DNA of 6,377 nt from Gemmatimonadota bacterium (GTDB lineage Bacteria > Gemmatimonadota > Gemmatimonadetes > Longimicrobiales > RSA9). Shown here in pieces: positions 1-4,670 of this stretch. The position numbers and the translations under genes are program-made. The notes beneath the pieces were generated by a model, which saw nothing but the letters and a program-made list of their open reading frames with translations, did no database searches and was not told where the DNA came from. The stretch covers positions 1-6,377 of the forward strand of contig JACQPS010000289.1 in NCBI GenBank assembly GCA_016207445.1. The letters are read 5' to 3'. Numbering within the stretch: position 1 is the first letter of the stretch; every line of letters begins with the position of its first letter.

Positions 1-2
1 CG

Positions 3-965
3 CTTGCTTTCGGCACGGACGCGGCGCCGACAGAAGCGCACGCGGATTGGGGCGCGCCGGTGGAGCCGGCCGGTGCGGACGCGCTCGCGGGAGCTCTCGG
101 CGACGAAGTGGTCACGGAGACGATGGCGGAGCTGTATGCGCGCCAGGGGCTGCACGAGCGCGCGGCCGAGGTGTATCGCGCGCTGCTGCGCGAGCGCCCC
201 GGCGACGAACGGCTCCAGCGCCGGCTCGATGAGGTCGCCGGCGCCTCGGCCGAAGCCGCGCGGCGCGCGCCACCGGAGCCGCGCCCCGCCGAGCCGGCGC
301 CCGAATGGATGGTCGAGCTGGGCTTCGAGGATACAGCCCCCGCGTTCGCGCCGGCGGAGAAACCGGCCGTGCCGCTCGAAGAGCCGGCGCCGCCCGGGCT
401 CGCCGGCGAGGACCTCGGTCTCGTGCCCGTAGGCGAGCCGATCAACCCGCCGGCGTTGCCCCTGCCGGCTGCGCCGGTCGAAGAGCTGGAGTCCGCCTGG
501 ACGGGCGGCGGCGGCGCCGCGCGGGAGTCCCCGAGCCCGTATGACTGGATGGAGGAAGCACGCGCCGAGCCCCCGGCGGGCGAGCCGAGCATCCTCGAGT
601 ACTTCCGCGGCCTCATCGCGTGGCGCGCGAGCGCCGGCGCCGCGCCACTGGGCGTGGACGAGCGGGAGCCGCAGGAGGCCGAGCCACTCCCCCTCTTCAT
701 GCCCGACGAGCCGATCCGTCCACACGTACCGGCCGCGCCCGCGCAGCCGGTCCCTGCCGCTGCCGCGGCGACCGACGAGTTCGATCGGCTCTTCGAGCTG
801 ACGGAGGAGACGTCGCAGCCCGCTGGCGCAGCGGCAGCAACTGCCGCTCCCGCGCCCGCGGCGGCGTCGTCGCCCCCCGCCTCGGAGACCGCGCCACCGC
901 GCGAAGGGGCGGAGGACGATGACCTGGAGATGTTTCGGGCGTGGCTCCAAAGCCTGAAGCGCTGA
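3..965 (+). CDS. TPR-like, Ala/Pro-rich acidic protein (5' end missing)
   Basis: The frame is open to the left edge, so the real start lies upstream; the in-frame GTG at 60 is not needed. 320 residues are visible. Residues about 40-74 form one tetratricopeptide-like unit (ELYARQGLHERAAEVYRALL, then a Pro-Gly-Asp turn), a fold used for protein-protein contact. The rest is Ala/Pro/Glu-rich and probably disordered, but it holds short islands that look like binding helices: EWMVELGF (101-108), YDWMEEA (180-186), SILEYFRGLIAWR (196-208), DEFDRLFEL (258-266) and a C-terminal DLEMFRAWLQSLKR. No signal peptide can be judged because the start is missing; no membrane segment is seen. The last 25 bases overlap aroQ, suggesting one operon, though a shikimate-pathway role does not follow. 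The function is unknown; a scaffold or adaptor is a guess. That it is a real gene is supported by the long frame, GC-rich third positions and the tight overlap. Confidence 0.72.
   Translation, partial: LAFGTDAAPTEAHADWGAPVEPAGADALAGALGDEVVTETMAELYARQGLHERAAEVYRALLRERPGDERLQRRLDEVAGASAEAARRAPPEPRPAEPAPEWMVELGFEDTAPAFAPAEKPAVPLEEPAPPGLAGEDLGLVPVGEPINPPALPLPAAPVEELESAWTGGGGAARESPSPYDWMEEARAEPPAGEPSILEYFRGLIAWRASAGAAPLGVDEREPQEAEPLPLFMPDEPIRPHVPAAPAQPVPAAAAATDEFDRLFELTEETSQPAGAAAATAAPAPAAASSPPASETAPPREGAEDDDLEMFRAWLQSLKR
926..930 (+). promoter_or_regulatory. Ribosome binding site of aroQ, inside the upstream gene
   Basis: GGAGA ends 10 bases before the GTG at 941. It supports GTG 941 as the aroQ start, since no ATG lies in a suitable place before the conserved IAVVHGP strand. 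The site lies within the coding sequence of the preceding gene, consistent with coupled translation. Confidence 0.5.
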
Positions 966-1420
966 GGATCGCGGTCGTTCACGGCCCGAGCCTGAATCTT
1001 CTCGGCCGCCGCGAGCCGGAGCTTTACGGCCGTACCACGCTGCCGGAGATCGATGCGCGACTGCGAGATCTCGGCCGGGAACTGGGCGTGGAGATCGAGA
1101 GCGTCCAGGCCAACGGCGAAGGAGAGCTCGTCGACTTCATTCAGGAGCGGGCCGCGCGCGTCGCCGGCTTCCTCGTGAACGCCGGCGGCTACACCCATAG
1201 CAGTGTGGCGCTGCTCGACGCACTGCTCGCGACCGGCCGACCCTTCATCGAGGTACACCTCACCAACCTCCACGCGCGCGAACCGTTCCGCCATCGCTCG
1301 CTGCTCTCGGCGCGCGCCGCGGGTGTGGTCATGGGCTTCGGCCCGGAAAGCTATCTGCTGGGTCTGCGCGGGCTCGTCGCTCGGCTGCGTGGCGAAGCCG
1401 GCGCGCCGAAGTTATCATAG
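941..1420 (+). CDS. aroQ: 3-dehydroquinate dehydratase, type II
   Basis: Catalyses the reversible trans-dehydration of 3-dehydroquinate to 3-dehydroshikimate, step three of the cytoplasmic shikimate pathway to aromatic amino acids; type II enzymes are usually dodecamers. The 159 residues slightly exceed the usual 140-150, the excess being at both ends. Family blocks appear in order: GPSLNLLGRREPELYG (15-30) with the active-site lid Arg24 and Tyr29; QANGEGELVDFIQ (56-68); NAGGYTHSSVALLDALL (80-96) with Asn80 and His86; IEVHLTNLHAREPFRH (103-118) with Glu104, His106, Arg113 and Arg117; and a C-terminal GFGPESYLLGLRGL (132-145). One oddity: Ser17 stands where the family normally has Asn in GPNLN. 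The start is GTG, with a GGAGA site 10 bases upstream, and overlaps the previous gene by 25 bases. The protein family is certain; the exact start is a little less so. Confidence 0.95.
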   Translation: MAPKPEALRIAVVHGPSLNLLGRREPELYGRTTLPEIDARLRDLGRELGVEIESVQANGEGELVDFIQERAARVAGFLVNAGGYTHSSVALLDALLATGRPFIEVHLTNLHAREPFRHRSLLSARAAGVVMGFGPESYLLGLRGLVARLRGEAGAPKLS

Positions 1421-1432
1421 GCGGAGCTGGAG

Positions 1433-1494
1433 GGCGCGCAGCGCCGCCATACGTTTCGCAGCCGCCGCGGGCGGGGGGTGCGTGCCCCGCGGCG
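1433..1494 (+). other. Hairpins in the aroQ-accB gap
   Basis: Two inverted repeats lie just after aroQ. The first is small: GGCGC (1433-1437) and GCGCC (1441-1445) around a 3-base loop. The second is stronger: CGCCGCGGG (1463-1471) and CCCGCGGCG (1486-1494), a perfect 9-bp all-GC stem with a 14-base G-rich loop. No T-run follows, so it is not a textbook intrinsic terminator. It may slow or end transcription after aroQ, or be part of the accB leader. In so GC-rich a sequence some chance pairing is expected. The rest of the gap up to 1553 shows no promoter that I would defend. Confidence 0.4.
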
Positions 1495-1553
1495 TCTCGA
1501 TCTGTCCTGATCCGCCGGCCCGGGAGGTGCCTAGCGCGCGGTCTCTGTTCGAA

Positions 1554-1560
1554 AAGGGAG
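1554..1560 (+). promoter_or_regulatory. Ribosome binding site deciding the long accB start
   Basis: AAGGGAG lies 6 bases before ATG 1567, a well placed purine-rich Shine-Dalgarno in otherwise GC-rich sequence. No comparable site precedes the internal ATG 1777, where AccB homologues normally begin. This is the main argument that the N-terminally extended protein is made. Confidence 0.7.
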
Positions 1561-1566
1561 AAAGCA

Positions 1567-2256
1567 ATGGCGAAAACCGCAGGGGGACGTCCGGTCAGCG
1601 GCCGGAAGACCGGCACCGAGCGCACGGTGGCGCGCGAGCCGGTGCTGCCCGAGGCCGATGGCAAGCGCGGTGCCGATCGCGACGGACGCTCTCCGCGGGC
1701 GTCGGCTCCCGCGAAGCGAACGGGGCGCGGGGAGAATGGTCCGCCGAGGGCACAACCTGTTCGGGCGGGTCAGGCCATGATCGATCTCGAATTCGTGCGC
1801 GGGCTCATCGCCGCCGTGGACGACAGCGGTATCGATTCGCTGGAGATCACGCGCGCCGGGACCCGCATTCGTATTTCGAAGACGCCGCCGCCTGCCGCGC
1901 CGGTGGCCGTGCCCAGCGCCGTGAGAAATTCGGCGGCCGCGCCCGCCCCCGCTGCGGCCGCGCCGGCTTCGGTCGAGCCGAGACCGCAACCGCTGACGCG
2001 TCCGCTCGTCGATGTGGTCTCGCCCATGGTGGGGACCTTCTATGCCGCGCCCGCACCCGAGGCGCCTCCCTACGTGGAACCGGGGAGCCACATCACGAAG
2101 GGTCAGACGCTGTGCATCCTGGAGGCCATGAAGCTCATGAACGAGCTGGAGAGCGAGGTCGACGGGATCGTGCGTGAGATCCTGGTGGAGAACGCGGAGC
2201 CGGTCGAATACGGCCAGGTGCTCATGCGCATCGAGCCGGCCGGCGCCCGCGGCTAG
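1567..2256 (+). CDS. accB: Biotin carboxyl carrier protein of acetyl-CoA carboxylase, N-terminally extended
   Basis: Carries the covalent biotin that shuttles CO2 from biotin carboxylase (AccC) to the carboxyltransferase, making malonyl-CoA for fatty-acid synthesis. Three parts are visible in the 229 residues. Residues 1-70 are a basic, low-complexity extension rich in Arg, Gly, Pro and Lys. Residues 71 to about 98 (MIDLEFVRGLIAAVDDSGID and on to RIRISK) are the normal AccB N-terminus. An Ala/Pro hinge (about 99-140) follows, then the biotinyl domain with SPMVGTFY, a Pro-rich thumb (APAPEAPP) and the biotinylation motif EAMKLMNE, with Lys189 as the acceptor. Counted from Met71 the protein is 159 residues, the usual family size. 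ATG 1567 is chosen because it has a strong Shine-Dalgarno and ATG 1777 does not. accC follows after 140 bases. The function is certain; the role of the extension is unknown. Confidence 0.95.
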   Translation: MAKTAGGRPVSGRKTGTERTVAREPVLPEADGKRGADRDGRSPRASAPAKRTGRGENGPPRAQPVRAGQAMIDLEFVRGLIAAVDDSGIDSLEITRAGTRIRISKTPPPAAPVAVPSAVRNSAAAPAPAAAAPASVEPRPQPLTRPLVDVVSPMVGTFYAAPAPEAPPYVEPGSHITKGQTLCILEAMKLMNELESEVDGIVREILVENAEPVEYGQVLMRIEPAGARG

Positions 2257-2396
2257 ACGGCCCGTCCGACGTCTTCCTCCTTCCACGAACGAAACTGGAG
2301 CGTGCTTCGGCGACGCCGCCTCCCGCACACGCGCGTGCGCGGCGCCGGCGTGCGCCGCCTCGGCGGCGACCCAGAACTGGCGAACGACGACCCTTC
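2257..2396 (+). other. accB-accC intergenic spacer, non-coding
   Basis: This 140-base spacer shows no credible gene. It holds two GC-rich inverted repeats: CGCAC (2324-2328) with GTGCG (2335-2339), and CGCCGC (2353-2358) with GCGGCG (2363-2368) around a CTCG loop. No T-run follows either, so termination is not indicated. No clear Shine-Dalgarno is present in the last 20 bases before the accC ATG, where CCCTTC directly precedes the start. The spacer may set the ratio of AccB to AccC or carry an internal promoter, but neither can be shown. Confidence 0.4.
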
Positions 2397-3755
2397 ATGT
2401 TCAAGAAGATCCTGATCGCAAACCGTGGCGAGATCGCGCTCCGGGTCATCCGCGCGTGCCGGGAGCTCGGGGTCCGGACCGTGGCCGTCTACAGCCAAGC
2501 GGACCGCGAGTCGCTGCACGTCCGCTTCGCGGATGAGGACGTGTGCATCGGTCCGCCGCCGGCGCGAGACAGCTACCTGAACATTCCCCGCCTGATCGCG
2601 GCCGCCGAGATCACCGGCGCCGAGGCGATCCATCCCGGTTACGGCTTTCTCGCCGAAAACGCCGAGTTCGCCGAGATCTGCGAGCACTCCGACATCGTCT
2701 TCATCGGTCCGACCGCGGAGCAGATCCGGCTGATGGGCGACAAGGTCGTCGCCCGCCGCACCATGGCGTCGGTCGGGGTTCCGACCGTGCCGGGCAGCGA
2801 GGGCGCGCTGGCCAGCCTGGAGGAGGCGCTCGCCAGCGCCCGCGCCATCGGGTTTCCGGTGATGATCAAGGCCGCGGCGGGCGGCGGCGGCAAGGGCATG
2901 CGCGTCGCGCCGGACGAAGCCACGTTCGCGACCCAGTTCCAGATGGCGCAGAACGAGGCGCAAGCCGCCTTCGGCGACCCGTCGGTGTATCTCGAGAAGT
3001 ACCTGGTCCGGCCGCGTCACGTCGAATTCCAGGTCCTGGGCGACCGCCACGGCCGCATCATGCACCTGGGCGAGCGCGAGTGCTCGATCCAGCGCCGCCA
3101 CCAGAAGCTGATCGAGGAGGCGCCCTCGCCCGCGCTCACGCCCGAGCTGCGCAAGCGCATGGGGGAGGCGGCCGTACGCGGCGCCCAGTCGATCCGCTAC
3201 CTCTCGGCGGGCACCGTCGAGTTTCTGCTCGACGAGGACGGCCGGTTTTATTTCATGGAGATGAACACGCGCATCCAGGTCGAGCACCCGGTGACGGAGT
3301 TGGTCACGGGCGTCGACCTGGTCAAGGAGCAGATCCGGATCGCTGCCGGCGAGCCGCTCTCGCTTCCCCGGAAGAACTCGGTGGAGCTGCGGGGTCACGC
3401 GATCGAGTGCCGCGTGAACGCCGAGGACCCCGCGAGAAGCTTCCGGCCGAGCCCCGGCACGATTACTATCTTTCATCCACCGGGCGGGCCGGGCGTGCGT
3501 GTGGATACCCATGCCTACGCGGGTTACCAGGTCCCGCCGTATTACGACTCGTTGATCGGCAAGCTGATCGTGCACGGCTGCACGCGCGAGGAAGCGATCG
3601 TGCGCATGCGGCTGGCCCTCGAGTCCTTTATCATCGAGGGCGTCCACACCACGATTCCCTTCCTGCTCGAGCTCCTGCACGAGCCCGCGTTCATCGCGGG
3701 CGAGGTGGACACGAAGTTCCTGGAGCGGCGCATGGCGGAGCGCACGGCCGCATGA
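2397..3755 (+). CDS. accC: Biotin carboxylase subunit of acetyl-CoA carboxylase
   Basis: Uses ATP and bicarbonate to carboxylate the biotin on AccB, the first half-reaction of acetyl-CoA carboxylase, in the cytoplasm. At 452 residues it is nearly the same length as E. coli AccC (449) and aligns end to end. Visible parts: the biotin carboxylase N-domain beginning MFKKILIANRGEIALRVI; HPGYGFLAEN (79-88); the ATP-grasp domain with Lys158 and the Gly-rich loop GGGGKGMR (162-169); HVEFQVLGD; the ECSIQRRHQK block that binds bicarbonate and biotin; the metal ligands Glu275 and Glu288; EMNTRIQVEHPVTE with Arg292; and Arg339 in ECRVNAEDP of the C-domain. All key residues are present. The start is fixed by homology although no Shine-Dalgarno is evident. 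The stop TGA overlaps the next ATG (ATGA, 3752-3755). It is a free-standing subunit and is not fused to a carrier domain, so it differs from pyruvate or propionyl-CoA carboxylases, and its place after accB fits this. Confidence 0.97.
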   Translation: MFKKILIANRGEIALRVIRACRELGVRTVAVYSQADRESLHVRFADEDVCIGPPPARDSYLNIPRLIAAAEITGAEAIHPGYGFLAENAEFAEICEHSDIVFIGPTAEQIRLMGDKVVARRTMASVGVPTVPGSEGALASLEEALASARAIGFPVMIKAAAGGGGKGMRVAPDEATFATQFQMAQNEAQAAFGDPSVYLEKYLVRPRHVEFQVLGDRHGRIMHLGERECSIQRRHQKLIEEAPSPALTPELRKRMGEAAVRGAQSIRYLSAGTVEFLLDEDGRFYFMEMNTRIQVEHPVTELVTGVDLVKEQIRIAAGEPLSLPRKNSVELRGHAIECRVNAEDPARSFRPSPGTITIFHPPGGPGVRVDTHAYAGYQVPPYYDSLIGKLIVHGCTREEAIVRMRLALESFIIEGVHTTIPFLLELLHEPAFIAGEVDTKFLERRMAERTAA

Positions 3756-4477
3756 AGCTGGCCGTCTTCTTCTCGCCGGACGAGCCGGCCTCCGCGGATC
3801 TGGCGCGGCGGACGGTCGTCATCATCGATGTGCTGCGGGCGACCAGCACGATCGTAGAGGCGCTGGCGCACGGCGCGCGCGCGATCCTGCCCGCGGAAAA
3901 CATCGAGGAGGCGGTGAAGGTGGCGAAGAACGTGGGGCGAGACGCGGCGCTCCTGTGCGGGGAGCGCGGCGGGCTGCGCATCGACGGCTTCGACCTGGGA
4001 AACTCGCCGGCCGAGTATACGCCCGAGGCGGTGGGCGGCAAGCTGCTGGTGATGACGACGACGAACGGCACCTCCGCGCTGCTCGCCACCTCGCACGCGA
4101 AGCGTTCGCTCGTCGCTTCCTTCTTCAACCTGGAGGCGGTCGCGGCGGACCTCGCCAGCCGCGAAGAGGAGGACGAGGTGGTGGTCGTGTGCGCGGGGCG
4201 CGAGGGACGCTTCGCGCTCGAGGATGCCGTGTGCGCCGGCGCACTCGCGCTACGCTTGCGCAATCACCTGGGCCGCCGGCTCGAGCCGAACGACGCCGCG
4301 TCCGCGGCGCTCATGCTGGGTGCGCGCTACTCGCGCTCGCCCGCGCGGCTGCTGCGGCGGACCGAGGCGGGCAAACAGCTCGCCTCCATCGGGCACGCGG
4401 CAGACGTGGCGTTCTGCGCGGAGGTGGACCGGCACAAGGTCGTGCCGGAGCTGCGGGAGCGGCAGATTACTTTGTGA
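3752..4477 (+). CDS. comB: ComB-family 2-phosphosulfolactate phosphatase
   Basis: Homologous to ComB, the Mg-dependent phosphatase that hydrolyses 2-phosphosulfolactate to sulfolactate in coenzyme M synthesis of methanogens. Many bacteria that make no coenzyme M have a homologue, so the true substrate here is uncertain. The 241 residues match the family length. Recognisable blocks: VVIIDVLRATSTI (22-34); GERGGLRIDGFDLGNSP (70-86); TTTNGTSAL (102-110), a probable phosphate-contact loop; GREGRFALEDAVCAGAL (149-165); and a C-terminal IGHAADVAFCAEVDR (213-227) followed by VVPEL. No signal peptide or membrane segment is seen, so it is cytoplasmic. The start ATG overlaps the accC stop (ATGA), and GGAG at 3737-3740 lies 11 bases upstream; translation is probably coupled. 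The frame stays open far upstream within accC, but that part is a shadow. Family assignment is firm; the reaction in this organism is inferred. Confidence 0.9.
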   Translation: MKLAVFFSPDEPASADLARRTVVIIDVLRATSTIVEALAHGARAILPAENIEEAVKVAKNVGRDAALLCGERGGLRIDGFDLGNSPAEYTPEAVGGKLLVMTTTNGTSALLATSHAKRSLVASFFNLEAVAADLASREEEDEVVVVCAGREGRFALEDAVCAGALALRLRNHLGRRLEPNDAASAALMLGARYSRSPARLLRRTEAGKQLASIGHAADVAFCAEVDRHKVVPELRERQITL

Positions 4478-4565
4478 CTACGAGAATCGGCACGTGAACT
4501 TCGGCACTTTAGAATCGGCACCTCAAAACCGGCACAACGCCTCAGTTCGATGTGACGAAGTACGA

Positions 4566-4641
4566 GTGCCGACGTTAAAGTGCCGACGTTAAAGTGCCGA
4601 CGTTAAAGTGCCGACGTTAAAGTGCCGACGTTAAAGTGCCG
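4566..4641 (+). repeat. Perfect tandem block of GTGCCGACGTTAAA, 5.4 copies
   Basis: Within the right half of the array, five identical 14-base units follow one another and end in a sixth GTGCCG core, with no mismatch over 76 bases. The units outside this block (4552-4565 and 4642-4669) share the core and spacing but not the spacer. The perfection suggests recent duplication, by slippage or unequal exchange, of one unit inside an older degenerate array. Confidence 0.97.
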
Positions 4642-4659
4642 ATGTTAGTGTGCCGAAGT

Positions 4660-4664
4660 AGGAG
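4660..4664 (+). promoter_or_regulatory. Ribosome binding site of ftsK, formed within the repeat array
   Basis: AGGAG lies 6 bases before ATG 4671. It is made of the last four bases of the final spacer (AAGTAGGA) plus the first G of the last GTGCCG core, so the Shine-Dalgarno is embedded in the array. Any RNA pairing of the last core with a left-half CGGCAC would partly cover it. It fixes ATG 4671 as the start. Confidence 0.75.
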
Positions 4665-4670
4665 TGCCGC

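Larger units (their letters stand above)
4488..4669. repeat. Head-to-head 14-base-period repeat array (CGGCAC / GTGCCG)
   Basis: The whole comB-ftsK gap is a periodic array. The left half has CGGCAC at 4488, 4502, 4516 and 4530; the right half has the reverse complement GTGCCG at 4566, 4580, 4594, 4608, 4622, 4636, 4650 and 4664, plus a degenerate GTGACG at 4552. Every step within a half is exactly 14 bases: a 6-base core and an 8-base spacer. Right-half spacers are ACGTTAAA five times in a row, then ATGTTAGT and AAGTAGGA; left-half spacers differ from one another. The A after GTGCCG is kept in nearly all copies. TCGGCACTTTA (4501-4511) is the exact reverse complement of TAAAGTGCCGA, which recurs five times on the right, so both halves are the same element in opposite orientation. 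AGAATCGGCAC also occurs twice on the left, 28 bases apart. The array is about 50% GC and does not enter either gene. Function unknown; iteron-like protein sites, an RNA structure or a dispersed repeat family are possible. Confidence 0.96.

Noticed and set aside
60..62. GTG 60 as the start of the first gene
   Set aside because: The same frame is open to the left edge and its codon style is unchanged, so the gene very probably begins upstream of the window.
2353..2368. CGCCGC-CTCG-GCGGCG hairpin as a terminator of accB
   Set aside because: It is only 6 bp, has no T-run, and similar pairings are frequent by chance in such GC-rich sequence.
2253..3680. 475-residue open frame on the minus strand opposite accC
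   Set aside because: It mirrors the accC codon pattern, has no recognisable domain, and accC itself is certain.
2543..3751. Upstream part of the comB frame reading through accC
   Set aside because: Arg/Gly-rich shadow translation of accC. The ComB protein begins at ATG 3752, where homology and the ATGA overlap begin.
4510..4515. TAGAAT as a -10 promoter box for ftsK
   Set aside because: No -35-like hexamer is found at a 16-18 base distance, and the hexamer arises from the repeat spacers, so the match is weak.
4488..4669. CRISPR array
   Set aside because: The repeated core is 6 bases with 8-base spacers and changes orientation half way; CRISPR repeats and spacers are several times longer, and no cas gene is present.
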